Positions 1 to 14,493 of a stretch of 64,000 nucleotides of DNA are shown one piece after another. The position numbers were made by a program, and so were the translations under genes. The first letter of the stretch is position 1, and every line of letters starts with the position of its first letter. Below the pieces are notes generated by a model. The model was given only the letters and a program-made list of their open reading frames with translations. It was not told the origin of the DNA and made no database searches. Source of the stretch: Cyanoderma ruficeps (taxonomy: Eukaryota > Chordata > Aves > Passeriformes > Timaliidae); NCBI GenBank assembly GCA_008694505.1, contig VZDJ01007747.1:5917390-5981389 (forward strand), given 5' to 3'.

Positions 1-3000
1 TGGTTCTTTCCTCAAGATTCACAGAATGAGTGGCTTATATGGTGCTTTTGAAATTGAAATTAAATTAATTGAAATTAAATACCTTTATTTTAGTGTAAAA
101 AAATTGGTGCAGAAAATGAAAAATTGAGAGCCTCTATTTTTTTCTGTACAAATGAATATATTTGAACTGGGAGAGAGATGATTATGGTTTGCATAATCCT
201 CTGTGGATGTTATATGGATGTTACAATGCAAAATAGTATTTGAAGTTCTTTAACTTTAGGATTAAACTTATGACTTTGGAGAGTTATGTCTAATGATCCA
301 TCATTAATAATAAACATTTGAGGAGTCTTAAGTGTAGATTTTTAACTCATGGAGAAAAAAAGCTGTTAAAAAATAAGCTGTAAAAAGTTAATTCAAATCA
401 TATAAAATTGTTCTCAGATCCAGATAATTATTTTATTCTGGTCTTTTTTAATAATTGAGTTGTGTATTAAATCACTCTTTCCATTTCAAAGGTACCTGAA
501 ATGAACCAGAAAGAATAGTCATTGTTGACTGTCATCTTAGTACCTATTTCTTCCCAGCCCCATGCTGTACATTGGATTATGGAACAGAAATTGTCTGTGG
601 CATTGAAGACTACAAACGTGACTTTTATTTTTTCTCATGAAAGAAGCAACTATATTCACTTAAAATAAAATAAAACCCCCCAAATGCTTAACTGATTTTG
701 TTAGGTCTGTTCCCTCTGCTGTACTGCCACTGTCTTTTCTCAAATACTGTTTTTCTCATTATGAATCTTTTTCCAGGGAAACAGGGAGAAGGAAATTGAA
801 AAAAATTGCAAGGCTAGTTTCTGAATTGGTTTTGCCACTCTTGTTCAGTTTTGTTGAGATGGACCCAGAGCACCTGTTACCTTGCCAGCCATAAAGTAAG
901 TGTATTCAAGTTATTTTATTGGTAAATAAAGAGCTAAATGGCTGTTCCATCAGCCCAGATCTCTAGTGCAGTGTCCAGGTGTGCAGATAACCTTCTGTTC
1001 CTGTAACAGAAACAACTGCACAGAGCCCATAGCAAAGGTTTTTATTCAAAGGGAGAAAACTGGCAGACTTGAGCAGAGGAAGTCATGGGGGTAGGCATAA
1101 GTGTAAAAAGGAAGGTGCCTGTCAAGATGAATGGATGAGTTGGTCACCTTTAAAATAGATGACTTTGAAACACATGAGACATGCTGCCTGCTTATGTATC
1201 TTACAATAGAGAAATTTAATCCAGATATGGTTTAAATGACCCAAATCTAAGCCCTTTATGCAAAATCAGACCCTTACTAAAAACCAAAGTTAAACTCCTG
1301 TGAGTAAGGGCTTATAATAAAAATTACAGAAATGTAAGCAGGCATGATTGCAATGAAAATTTTGTTCTGATTAGTAAGAAAGATCATGAATGCATGCAGT
1401 TTATTTGTTTGCTTGGTTTTGCTGAAGAATTTAAACTATTCTAAATTGAACCTGTCATTCACTTTGAATAGTCAGTTTTTAAATACCTTTTTGTACTTTC
1501 TTCATTGAGTCAGTGAGTGCTGTTCTTTTATTGAGAATTTTGTTGTGTGTTTCCCTGCAACTCCCCTTTTCCATGTTATTTACTGTGAGAATGTGACCTT
1601 ATTCTGGGTCATGATTCAGTTTAATCTTTTGGTATGATTTTTATCATGGAAGAAAGGACAATATGTAATAGATCACAACATGAGCAAGGTTATTTTCATG
1701 AAGATGATTTGCTGTAATTTTTCAGTAGCACGTTGGTAAAGAACGCTTATGGTTGCCATTAACCCTGAGTACAGGGTTATTTTATCCTTCCTGCATTGCT
1801 GAAAGAAATTTTAATGTAAATAAAGCCTTCTGCCAGAAGAAACTAGAAATATATGTTCATAAAAAATGTTTAAAGGGCTGATAAACTCTCAAACTATGAC
1901 AGAGTAAACATGAATGATGTGCATAGTTATTATGTTACTGTAATTTGTGGAGAGGGAGTTGATGGACAAAACATTTCTCATCTTTTTTTTTTCTACGGAT
2001 TCTAAATTGGCCCTTGCAGAATTCTACATAAATATCTAAAACAATTTGTGCTCAGGCAGGCAGGTATAGGAGAGCTATTGGTCTTATCAAATAGCCATAC
2101 ATTTCAAGAAATTTAAAAGTTCAGAATCTAGGCCTATCTGTGCAGATGTACTGTAAATATTCTTCTCCACCAGAAGCAGTATTTTCTTAAGCATTTAAAG
2201 ATGTCAGAAGTATTTTTAATAATTAACAGAAGGTCTCTTAGAAAATGAGAAATGTGAACTACCCAGGCTTTTTCATGTGTTGGCAGCCCAGATGTTACAG
2301 GAAAAGAGAGAGATCTTACTGGCTTCATTTGTCTGCTCTGAACCATCAAAATCTCTGTAGAGGAAATTTATGTTGATTATGAGTCTAATTACAATTCCTT
2401 TTTTGAAATCTAATTGCTTGTAAAAGGTACAAGAATGAACAAGTAGGAGGTTGCTACCCTCTGTACATGTTGGGTAAAATTCCAGCTGGCAAGGCCCTGC
2501 TTTCCTCATCTCATTTATCCTCTGTGCTTTTAGCCTTGATGTGAATATAACAGTAGTTTCTTTTATTTTCAGCCTGATTTGGGTTCCACATTCTCCAGGA
2601 ATTATTCCTGGTTTACAGAGATGTAAGGGAAGGAAAAATAGAACTGTAAGCCTCTTTTAAAAGAATCAGGGTCTTTTGGATATTTATATATATAAAATTT
2701 GCAGCTGATTCAGATTCATTGGAGGGCTCTTTTTCCTTCTGTGGTTAGGACACGGCCAAATAAGAATCTCTAGGAATGAAAAAATCTGCAGGATTGAGAA
2801 CAGTGGGATTACAAAGGGGAGAGTGGTTCCAAGGTTATTCCTCCCTCAGGCCTGTGACTGTGAACAGACTTAGTATTTTCATGTGGAAGGGTCTTTTATC
2901 AAAACTGAGATAACACTGCAGAGTCAAGGAAACAACAAAAATCTTGTGAATTTGGCCAGAATGGAGATTAGTGCCATAGATTATTTGTTGGATTATCCCT

Positions 3001-3587
3001 TTTTCTGATCCAGAGATAGGGTTCCTGAGAGGCGTTTTAAAGACTTTTGTTCCATTTTCAGTCTCATGTGAAGGGTGGGACAGTACAGATGTTACGATTC
3101 ATGCCATTACAATCAGAAGCCAAACTATTTCCTAATTACAATATATTATAAGTGATTTTTGGCCTTTCAGCTTTTGCCACACAATGCAGCTACTGCCTTT
3201 TAACCAATCATTTAAAAATACCCCTCGTGGGTACTACTACAATACATCTTTCATAGCTCTATTTCTCCAAAATATTTGTCTATTTGCAAGGCCATCATTT
3301 GAAACTTGTTCCATTGAGAGAGTTCCATCTCTCTCTCAACAATGTCTGTCCTATTCCATGGCCTTTCTCTGTCAGCATATTTTATCTCAGAGTTTGCATA
3401 CAGATGCATACTATGTGAGCCTTCTGTCAGGCTTTGACAATTCTCTACAAATCCATTTCCCACAGTTGCAGAACCACTTTATGATGGTATGACCATCAGA
3501 AGTATATATGACTGTACAGCTTATTGGGAAACGAGCAACAAAATTTTGGACAGAAATAGTGGCGTAAGTATTGTTTGTAGATCTTAG
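1..3587. other. AT-rich non-coding stretch
   Basis: No transposable element, RNA gene or recognisable protein was found. The reading frames on the minus strand at 2134-2349 and 2273-2509 and on the plus strand at 3184-3492 are short and have the Phe/Leu/Ser/Cys-rich composition of translated AT-rich junk. The only internal item worth naming is the exon-like segment at 777-895, listed separately. Probably intergenic or intronic. Confidence 0.6.
777..895 (+). other. Weak exon-like segment, frame closes just before donor
   Basis: A pyrimidine-rich acceptor (tctttttccag) is followed by 119 bases and then a consensus-like donor, gtaagtg, at 896. One frame, from 778, stays open for 38 codons and reads as a basic then hydrophobic peptide (starts ETGRRKLKKIARLV), but it ends in TAA at 892-894, immediately before the donor. 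An AATAAA lies about 30 bases downstream, inside the would-be intron. A coding exon ending in a stop next to a donor would be unusual, so this is at best a UTR or long non-coding RNA exon and may be chance. No protein family recognised. Confidence 0.12.
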
Positions 3588-4035
3588 GCCTTACCTGTCT
3601 CACAGCCAGTCCCCTTAGTGGAACCTTAACATGGGACCAACAGGCATTGGCCAGAGGAAGGAGCTGTCAGGGGAAATTTCCTTTGGCAAACCTTTTCTTG
3701 CCCTATGCATACTGTAGCTCAAGGTTCTCTTTGGCAACCTCTTCCTGCCACCCCGAACTAGGTGGTCAGATAAGTCTTTACCTTGGACCAACAGCCATGA
3801 CTCACAGAGTAAGGTTTCAGGAGGAATTCCTTTTGTCAGCCTTCTTCTTTGGCAGGCCTTTTAGCCCTACTTATACTGCACATGTAAGGTGTTTTGTTTT
3901 CTCAACCTTAATTCTATGCCATCATCTGAGCCTTAACCCAAGACCTATAAAAAGAATTTTCTGCAGCCCACCTCTTGCTTTGGCAGCCCCTTTTCAGCCT
4001 TACTTGGCAGTTTTAGGCTTGCTTTGTTTACAAAC
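3588..4035 (+). repeat. Decayed tandem repeat, unit about 150 bp, about 3 copies
   Basis: Three successive units can be aligned by eye: about 3624-3775, 3776-3930 and 3931-4035 (last one shortened), with a partial unit before the first. The 10-mer ggaccaacag occurs at 3634 and again at 3785, a spacing of 151. Other shared blocks are a gaatt/ccttt block followed by a ctttggca core, and ccttttagccctac-like sequence at 3691, 3857 and 3989. Units differ by many substitutions and by indels of about 15-25 bases, so the array is old. The block is GC-richer than its flanks. A 141-codon open frame (3647-4072) runs through all units. Because the unit is close to a multiple of three, its length probably follows from the repeat and not from coding. 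Family not recognised; a decayed satellite or minisatellite is the simplest reading. Confidence 0.65.
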
Positions 4036-7000
4036 TCTAAGAGAAATTGCAGGTCTTAACAACAGTTTATGAGAGTGTGTTTGGCAACTTTGATTCTTCT
4101 AGGAAAATGTATCAGTCCTTCATTGTTATGCTGAATGTGCTGTAAATTCACATGCAGCATGCTGAATAGGCAGGCTGTGAGTGCTACTCTTCTCAAATAC
4201 TTGTTCTTACATAATTTAGTTTGTACTAAAAATCATCTTGAGGGGAGATAGTTACTTTTATGGTATGGAATGAATGGAAAGATCTGTCTAAACTCCTTTA
4301 GATGAACATATGTGGTGTCTAAAAGTCTGTTCAAAGACTGTGTAAAGAAGATTGTCTTCTATCATCTAACTGCTATATTCTCTCAGTCCCCTAAAATAAT
4401 TGAAATACCTAATTTTGTAGATGTTGCATTCATGATTCATACAGAACCAGAGTGCATAACAAGGATGTAATCACTTCTATATTTTACTTCAAGGAAGAAG
4501 TGGTCTCTGGTGATTCGAGTGAATATCACTGTCACACTTATTTTAAAAGGAAGTCCAACTACATTTTAAACTTGAAATTTAATAACATATGATAACTTTC
4601 ACTAGAGCACCTGTCAGAAAAAAATATATTTTCTTCTCTGTGTCGAGGGAAAAGAATCACCTTTGCTCATTAGGCACATGCAGAATGTAATTTCATATGG
4701 TATGTCTGTTTTACTGGCAGATTTTGTAACATGGCTGGAGTGATAAAGCTCACAACATAATTAAAGTGGCAAGAGTTTAACAATCCCCCAGTTTTATTGC
4801 TTAAAACATAACCTGATAGCGTTTCAGAAATTCATGAGGTTTTCAAGTTCTGGGGATAAAAAAAAGAAGTATAATAAAGCTACTTCATCTTGAAATATTC
4901 AGGAGAGGTGGAATACTAACCCATATGAGGGTGTAGGAAAAGGCTTAAAAATATATATGATCAAGGTCTAAAAATTAATAAAAGTAGTAGCTTAGGAGGA
5001 AAGTGATGACAAGCAGAAATGTTACTCACAAAATTCCACAGTTCTGCCATTAAGGGGCAGTCCCCTGAAACCACTAGGAAGTCAGTATGAAATAGGTACC
5101 TTTTCATGCAGAATGTAGAAATTCTGAAATTTCTGACTCCAGGAAGTTGTGGAGTAGCAGAGTTGGAGACAAACTTTAGCTGTGTGCAACGTAGGATGTC
5201 AAAATAGAATCTTTTACATTCTTAAATGTCAATCAGTTTCACTTATGTTCCGGTTTGTTTGGTTTTTCTTAATTAAAGCAATACCTTTTCTGATAACACC
5301 TATCAAAAATGCAATAATTCTAAAAAATATGAAGAATCTAAGAAGTTTTTAAATTTCTTTTATTTAGACTATTAAAGTGAAATCTTCAATTTATGACCCT
5401 TTTCCTCAGTAAATATTGAAAAATCAACGTAAGTGTTTCATTCTCCTGTTCTTACACACCAATAGCAGCAGTCAGATAATCTTGTCATTGTTCACTAGGG
5501 TCTTCCCTTGGGTCTCTTACAGAGGCTTCATGATGGCATGTTTCAGAAGAGACATCTAAATATGAGGCAGCCACCTAGAGTTCCACTGGAGGAGTATGAA
5601 TATCTTAAGTCTATTGGAAATTCTTTTTTATTTTTCAGTAAAACAAGTCAATTTTTTAAAGATAAGGAAACATGTACATTCTAGACCCAAACTATTAGCT
5701 CTAAACAGAAATTTGCTGAGAAATCACGTGGCTAAATTCTCTCCATGCAGTTTGCCAGAATTCATGATGGAGGCTAGTTAGAACATTAACAGGAAAAGGG
5801 ATGGTAGTTTTTCTGCCCAGAAAGGAATTGAATTGCTCAGCAGAAGTTGCTCCAGAAAACTGACTGAGCCTGCTCTACTATTAGGAAGGAGAAAACCATG
5901 GATCCATTGCCTTTTCTTCCATACTCTGAGCTTATTAAGTAGCTCTTTTATACCTTCATCCTATGGAGGACATCAAATGTGATGTGTTCATGAGGATTAT
6001 ATTGTGCAAAACTAGCATCCATATTTTTTCATGTCCACTCAAAGTAGAATACTATTAATTCTATGTTTCTTTTTTAAAAAAATCAGAATCATTGCATACA
6101 GCAACCCGATTTAAATTATGGCACTGCAGTTTTTATTAGCTTTCTGTGAAAACTTGTTCTGCTAAAGGCTGTTGACAAGATGATCTAATTTCTCTTTTTA
6201 TAAAGAGAACTTTCCATAAGTTTTATTTAATAGGAAATAAATACTTATTCTACTTGCACTAGAGGCTTAGAGAGGATTTTATTTCATTTTTCTTTTCCCA
6301 AAGTAAACATTTCCCTCGGAGTGGTGCTGTCCATTCTGAGAACAGCAGCAGAAATTGAGATAGTATTTACAGCAGAACCAATAAGGAGCTTGTCTGTACT
6401 TTTGTATCCAATCACCTTTTTGGATTTTGGCTAGGAGAAGATAATTTTCAGCTCAAATATATGCATAGTGCCTATGCAGAAAAGGCAGTAGATTCTAATT
6501 ATCTTTTTGAAGTTCCATTAAAACATAAAAGCAAGGGTAACAAAAAAACATTAGAAAGAAAGTATGCTTTGCAGAAACGCAGAACTTTATTTCTACCTAC
6601 ATGGAAGGCTTGAGAAATTGGAAGAAGATTTTAAACGTAAGATTTCTTAAGGTCACAAATGTGACCTCTGCTTGCCCCCAGTTCCCCGTTTTTATTTTCC
6701 TGATTTTTTTTTTTTCCTTTATATGCATTCTGATTTTGGGACACTGACTTTTAACTGACCAGGTGAAGTATTGCATGTTCTTGAGAGGAGTTTTGCTGAA
6801 AGGTTTGAAAATATTTGGATTTGTCAACTCCTTTTTTAATACCCCCTTCAAAAAAAGTTCTTGACAACAACCTTCTGGTTATGGGAATTCACTTGTAGTC
6901 TGAATTTTTTGTGTCGGTATCTCATTGTAGTGTTGACTGTTATGTTTCTGTTGTGGAAGCCTGTCATGTTCCCTGTTAGTGACTAAGGTATAAAATGATA

Positions 7001-10000
7001 GAGAACAGTTTTGGGGTTTTTTTAATCTCAATAATGTTTCCAGTAAATGAACAGACATTTATATTTGATATTAAAGTAAATTTCCTGCAATTTGGTTAAG
7101 ATAGGTTTCTGGCATTCAAGATAAATATTTAAGTATAAATTATGTTCTCTATTTATTTAATATATAGGTATATTTCTCTGTTTCATTTTGTGTTGTTCAT
7201 TCCCTACCCTTTGATAATATTGTTTTCTTAGTTTATACCTCAATGAAATTCTAGGAAATAGCCTGTATTTAAACTTGAAGTATATCTTCCCAGAAACCTG
7301 CTAATTGCTGAGCGATGACCCTTTGTGTTGAAAGCATATTGATTTTTCGTATTTTAGCCATCTTACATTAACTATTTGTTTCAGAAAAGGTCATACTTGT
7401 TATATAATGGTGGATTATTAGAAATAATTAAGCATTGGTTTATGTACTGGTAAATAGGATATAATTTAAATTTGTCTTCTCAAGCTGTACATTTTCAAGT
7501 TTCTTTTCATTGTTTATGTAGTAACTGATTTCAAATTTTCTGTTTATTTTCTCCTAGGTTGTTCCTGATTATATAAGTTTCAGATTTGTTTTACACAGAA
7601 TGCCCATCTTTAATGAAAACACATCATTTGCTTCTAGTAATGCTTGCTTTCTAGAACAAGTCAAAGATGGATTCATATACCTGGCTGAGCCATAAAATGA
7701 GAATTTCAGTTTATGATTATTTGTGCTTTGGCTAGGAAAATGTTAGGAACCAGGATGTAGTTCCAGCAGACATTTGCATATTTGATCTCAAATACTTTCA
7801 AAGCAATCTTCTCTTGTGGTAAAGTTAGAGCATGTGATTTAATGTATTATTGCTGCATGCCATGGGAAGTTTAGTCCTTGTTAGTATACAGTGAAATAGC
7901 ATATTTTCTTAGATTCAGAGCCTCAAAAGCCCTTGGGTCTTAGCTGTTCAATGGAGTGCCCACATGGAATTACTTCCTGACATGTTACTAGGCTTCACTT
8001 AAAGTTTTCTCGGCATCCAGGCACCTCCAGAGAGTTTCCTTCCATTTTATCACAGTTAGATGAACTGGCACGTGTTTTGTGCTTGAGTCTGCTCCAGATC
8101 CTCACAGAAGGGTCCTTCAAGAGTTTACTGAGAGAGGCTACATTCAATAAGCCTTTTCTTTGATGTACCACAAGCAAGTGCTTGAATTCCTTTAGCTCAA
8201 GATCGTAACTCCATTTTGCAAAGGTATGGTAGTCTGAGATCTGCTGTCTTTCAGAGTGTGAGGGATTTTACCCTAATTTTTCCATATAGGTGGATGTCAG
8301 AACTGGAGGCTTTTGCTAATTTGTTTGGAGGCCCTTGCCATTCTTTTGTTGAAATTGTTCCATTATGTTGTGAACAACTAAATTATTGTTGGAGCAGAAA
8401 AAAATCAAGCAAAACTGTTTGAAGGGATTTGGAAATTCTGAAGAGGCCTGTTCTTCAACTCATACTTCAAGACAAAGTCAATTTAGACTGGACAGATTTT
8501 TTTATTGAAAGCACAAATCCAATCTTCAGGACAGGTGTCCTTTCATTTTTTTTGCCATCTTCCAGCAGCTCTTATCCTGCCCATATTCCCTTTCCACAAG
8601 GTTGAGACATTTTAGGCTGCTGCAGTGACTAATGTTCTTCCTGCCTGCCAAAATCTCCTATGAGACTCCAGTAAACAGTTGTTATTCTAGATCAGTTATT
8701 TTCAACTTTTTCTTACTGTGTGAACCTCTTTAGAAAATGCACATTAATAGTGTTATGCAGCATAAGAACTTGATTTTCTTTATGTACTGTGGATTTTTTT
8801 TAGAGACTGCTGGGACATACGTTGTATTATCTATAGAACAGGTATAGTATTATCTGTAGTAGAAGCAGAAATGTTGCATCTTCATGGTTCCCCTCTGAGA
8901 ATACCAATTCCTTTTATATAGAAAATAACTGAATTTAGTTTTTGTTTGCTACTTCACATGATCTGGATTTAGGTTGATCTCTAAATAAAAAACTTCATCA
9001 ATTACAAGTAATTTTGCTTAAATTCCACAGGTATTTTTTCAGCAGTGAACGTCCAGGGCTAATGATTACTTCAGAATAAATTGTTTACCATTACTGTTCT
9101 ATGTGTACATTATAATATATTTAGTTCCTCAGATACTCTGTTAGCCTGAGATACTTAGTAAAAGCAGTAAACCTGTGTTTAGAATATCTTTAGCTCTTTT
9201 CATAAAGACAAGCCATCTGCAAAGTCTATTTGTGTACATACATTGCAGGAGTGGGGCATTTAGAGGTTATATCTCGTGCAGTCTGGTTCACTTAATTTAT
9301 TTTCTGGTGTAACTTGATTCCTTTTCACTGAGGCTGAAAAAAAAAATCAATTTCTATGATACGTCACCTCTTCAAAGTCACAGCCAATGCTGCTGATTCA
9401 TGACATGATTACCATGCCTTCAAAAGTTCAATTAGCTCAATCTGAAATAAAATTTCCAAAGGCAGTGTTGTCCTTTGAGGTAATATAAATGTCAGAAAAA
9501 AATGTACTAGCTGAATAAATACCATCCACTTACAGTTAAATACTAACACTGCAGATGGATTATGGCACTTAAGCAAATAGAGCCATATTGTAGAAAAGGT
9601 TGCAAATATGCCTTTCAACCTGTGAGTTATATCCAAGAAGAATCAATATTAACAAAAAATGAACTTCCAGAGTTCTAATATAAGATGCTTCTCTAAGTTG
9701 TGTATTTTTGTGAAATTTTTTCTGCTTTGAAATCAAATGCACTTAAATTCATTTATTTGCTGTTGCTTTTTTTTGTGTGTAGTGCTGATACTGTTAATTC
9801 TTAATTTTCACTAAATTTCAAATTGAACTTCCCATAAATTGAGAAAACAGCGTTATTTCCATATGAAAGAGTTTAGCTTTTTTGATGCGCAGAAGCTTTG
9901 GCACGCAGTGCAGCATTTGTGGATGTGGGCTGGGCTCTTCAACTTTGCACATCATGGATACACCTCTGGCTTTTCTTTGGAGAAGTGACAATTGCATGCT

Positions 10001-13000
10001 TTGTACAGTCTTCACTTCTGTTTATCTCGTAATATGAAAAATGGATTTAGGATAAAAGTAGTTACTGGAAAGGCAGATTGATAGACAAAATGGCTTAAAC
10101 CTAGCCCGAGGTTACTGTGTGTTTTTTTACTAAGGGGGCAGAAGAATATCCCCAAAAAAACTATGAGCTATGGTGACAACTGTGATGAATGAGGTGGGTA
10201 TGCTTGACTGGCAGGTTTATATGAAGGGTTTGAATGGTCTTGGATTATGCAGCATGCAATATGTAACAAAACTGTCTTTAATAGTTTGCCTACCGGGCCT
10301 CAAAGACTTTCAGTAAGTTGTCACAACAACAATTTCTTTTTAGAATGTTTATACTCTCCTTGTCTTCATGTTGCTGAGTAACCAATGTGGTATGTGGGGT
10401 ATACAGCTTACTGTAACAGATCCAAGGGTTAAGATTAGTATATGTTTAAGGCTTACATGTAGGAATATGAACAGTGAAAAACAGTGGAGATCTTCAGAAA
10501 CAAAAAAAATCAGAAGCAGTGTGGTTATTGGCACTTGGATTTTTTGGGGATATGTGATTCAGTGACACTGGATTCTCTGGTTTCAATGTACCTCATAGAA
10601 TATTCTAAGAGCTGCCTAGGCACACAATGATGTACCCTGTCCAGACATCAACCTCTTGGTGTTTTTTCTACATCAGACTCTAATTTAAGGCAGCATAAAA
10701 ATGTTTAAGGAGACAGTAAGTGGAGGAAAAGCAGTATGTTTAGTGCTTTTGCAACCCCCTTGTTTCGGCTGTGTTCTGAAAATCCATGTGTAGTGAAAAA
10801 TATGCAAAAAATAAATAATGTTGTAATGTGCTTCAGCCAAATTATGGTATGAGGAAACAGGTTGTGATTGCAGTGCACAGCTGAAAGTTATGGGGCAAGG
10901 AGGAATAATTTAGTAGGGATGATCCTCTTTCTAACATTAAATCAATCAAAACAATGGTTTGGGTTCAACATTCTCATCAGCAAAAATTCCTCCATGAGCA
11001 AAAATAGAGAACAGGACAAACTGTTCATTTTCAGTTCTTGTGCAGTGAAAATGGTGGTGGTTTTATAAATCAGTTTCTGAAAGCTGCTAGAACTATCGGG
11101 CATAATCCAAGGCCTGCAACCTATTTTGAAACATTATTTTCTAAATGGCAGATTTGAATACTGCTCACCACCATTTTTTCAACTTCTGGTTGGTGTATCT
11201 GATATGCAGAGCTGTGGTAATGCCCTTTATTACACAGAATCTGGTGTAACAGCTCAAGCATTTTTTTCCAGGGCATATTGGAAGGATTTGATATGAACAG
11301 CTTGCTTTTAGATTTAGTGTTGAAAAAAGTAATTACTACAAGGTAATTGCAATGCTGCTGATTTTTTTTGGAACATGAGGTGACTATTCCAGTACAATTT
11401 AGGATGAAATCTGGTTAGATTTGATAAAATCCAAGTAAATAGGCACCTAAAAGAATCATGCTCTGTCTGATAAACATCCTGTATCTGTAAACAAGAGGTT
11501 TAGTGGAAACCAAGCAAAACTTCATGTTTCTTACATTGGTCAGATGACCCTGGTGCTGCACAAGGTGGGTGTTGAAAGGAAATACCCTTTATGCTAGCTG
11601 AATGTTTTGGAGTGTTTTTCCCATGACATGTCAGCTTTTAATTTTGCATAGTATTTGTCGTATTCTATATTATACTTTTTCTTGCTTAAAAAGTAAAATA
11701 TTAACTTGTTATGTTTTGGGAATGGTATTCACTAATTTAGTAGTCTTGCCAAAACCATGCCACTGCTTACTTCTGCCTTTCCCCTCCAAATGGAAGCCCA
11801 AAAGTCAAAGATCATGAGTGGAGCTGCCTTGTGACACAGGAACTGCTTTTCTGACTATATATTTTTGAACATTAACGTGACCGTAGAACTACAGGAGCTC
11901 AAATAGACTCCTGTATTGTTCACTAAATATTTACACCTTTGTGATGTCATAACTGGCTATTGTAGAAAGGATTACAGGGCACCAAAAATAATTGACTTTA
12001 AGTGTTGAGTAAGAGAAGAAACCAATTACACTTGTAGGAAATATTTGTCTTTTTTTGAACGATCTCAGCAAGAGAGATAATTATCTTGATCTCTTCCTAA
12101 AGTAATATTCTCCAGGTTTTTGAAAACTGTCAGACTAGGAACTTCGCTCTTGCTGAGAGATACCCTTGAGGTTTTTCATATGATGTTATGCAGAATATAT
12201 AGTATAGAAGTACAGACATTTGAAAGAGCCTGTGAGACAGGTGGATGAAAAGTGTTTGTAGATCTCGTTTATCAAATATTAAAAGTATTACCATGGAGAG
12301 GTTAATTCTCTGACTATAAAGCAATGAGAGGCAGATACTTTTAGTTCCTTCCAAATTCAGATCTTAAACTGCATTGGTTTCTCTGAAAGGTTTGCATTTA
12401 ATTAACTCTACATAACTTGCACAGTGTCTACTTCATGAAGTTATGAATTTATTTTAATTTTTTTTACAAAACAAAGTGATACCACTGAACAATTTTAAAG
12501 CAGATCTTTTCCTCTTTTTGATGAGGAAAACAAGAATATGGCTTTACTGAGAAGTCCAACAATACTGAAAGAGTTATTACCTTATCTTTTCAGGATATAA
12601 ATTAAATAACTATGGAATCTGAAAACTGATATTTTTGTAAAGCCCCAATTATCTTGAAAATAATGAACTTAGTGTAATCCAATCAAAAATATTCCTGACT
12701 TTGCTTTATGTTTAGAAATATACTTTCTTAAGCTAAGAAGCTGAAGTGTGAGACTGGCCCCACAGTTGTCTGTATAAGACACAAGGAGATTGGAGAAAGC
12801 TGTGAAACTGATTGAAGTTCAAAACTGTTCTGATGAATAGGTTATCCAGAAACAACTATTGTGTTTTATAAGGAGAAGGAGCTGCTTTTTTTTTTATGTT
12901 GACAAATTAGAAGCATCGTTGCCACTGAGACTGGGACATGTTCTTGATATATCAGTGCTATTTAGAGATCACACAAAAAAAAAAGCTATTGAAGGATATA

Positions 13001-14437
13001 CACAAAGAAAGGGCATACATTTGACTCTTTACTGGAGGTGACCAAAAACAAATATAGTTTATGTGGAACTTGTAAGGAATATGATTAATTTTGGAGGTCA
13101 GGCATGGATACAAAAAATAGGAACACCTGAATGTGGTAGCACTCTGTGTGTTTAATAAGCACTTTGTGTGTAATAAGGAACATTATTTGTAATTGTAAAA
13201 GTTATATTCTGAAGCCTTTAACTTAAAGATATTTTGAGGTGACCTTTAGAGAGTCAGAGCTAAAGGGTATGGAAATGATAACATATTCCACAGCAGAAGA
13301 TATTCCTAGGCTTTTGGTTATGCAAGCTCTGAAATGGGATTTATCAGTATTATAAAATACAAAAATTGTTAGAATGACCAATTTGATATTAGATTAATAG
13401 CAAAACTAGACAAGGATGAGTGGGAAACATACAGCATGAAATATATAGGAGAAAGTTAAATGACTTTCAATTACCAAAGTAATATTTGCCAAAATTAGTG
13501 GTTACTAGATTTTACTTTAAACCAAAATCAAACTATTAAAAATAATGTTTTATAATTTGTCGGTTGATCACTACATGTTTCATTGTTTGCTAAAATTATT
13601 TTAAAACTTCTTGAACATATTTGGGAACATATAATTGTGGAAATAATGTCCTGCTGCCCTTGTTTTATGCTGTGGTAAAAAAAGCTTTAACTTTTCTTTT
13701 TTAAATGCTGCTTATCATTCTGTATGCTCTTAGCCATGTTCTTTCAGCTTTTAGCACTTTCATTTTTCATAATTAATTTCATTAATTATTGTTTGCTTTC
13801 TAATTCTGTGGTTTTGGATTTCAGTGTTTTTAGGTCTTGTCAGTACCAGAGAAATCTCTGTATCCTTCATTGATTAAGTTAATATAGCAGCAGACTTAAG
13901 GGTGGATTTCTGATTGTTTCATGCATTTTCTGAGATTGAGACACATCAGACTGGATGGCTCCTGTTGTCAGCTATTTTCTTACTCTCATCAGGTTAAAAT
14001 TGAGGTTTTTGGTATCATTTGTATATAATGACTTTAGATTTGATTTTGAATCCTCTGGCATCAATGATTGTGTGAAACGGAGCATCGGATAATACTATAA
14101 CCAGATGAAGTCTGGCTTAGTAAAGTCTGAAATATAGAGTATGCAGGTTCTCTTTACTCTTAGCCCGGTGACAGAGCAGTGATGAGACAGGTGCTTCATT
14201 GCTGAGTGCTGGATTTAACCTGACTGTAAAGTAGGCATAACTATGCTAATGCAGGTAGAGTGCATGCACTAAATGTTTAAAGTGCTGTAGGAGAGAAATT
14301 ACTGTTAAAGGCATGATTCCTGTGTTATCTCTCTTCAGTCCAGTCTGGGAAATCCCAATCTAACTGCTGGGCAACTAAAATCTTTTGAATAATCTAGATT
14401 TTTCATTTAACCCTGTTGAGATTATTTTGTGTGATTG
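4036..14437. other. AT-rich non-coding stretch
   Basis: About 10 kb with no recognisable gene, transposon or RNA. It contains short homopolymer runs (for example T-runs near 6705 and 8565) and scattered reading frames of 60-84 codons without protein-like features. Nothing resembling a CR1 3' tail or LTR end was seen by eye, though elements older than about 25-30% divergence could be missed. Confidence 0.55.
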
Positions 14438-14493
14438 GGTTTTTTTGTTTGTTTTTAGGGTTTGGTTTTTGTTTGTTTGTTAGTTTGTTTGTG
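14438..14493. repeat. T-rich GTTT simple repeat
   Basis: Low-complexity tract of T-runs interrupted by G, with several GTTT units (for example 14461-14491). It has no coding or structural meaning beyond a microsatellite-like tract. Confidence 0.8.

Noticed and set aside
3647..4072. 141-codon open frame, longest in the window
   Set aside because: It runs through a decayed tandem repeat whose unit is close to a multiple of three, which alone explains the length. No motif or splice support.
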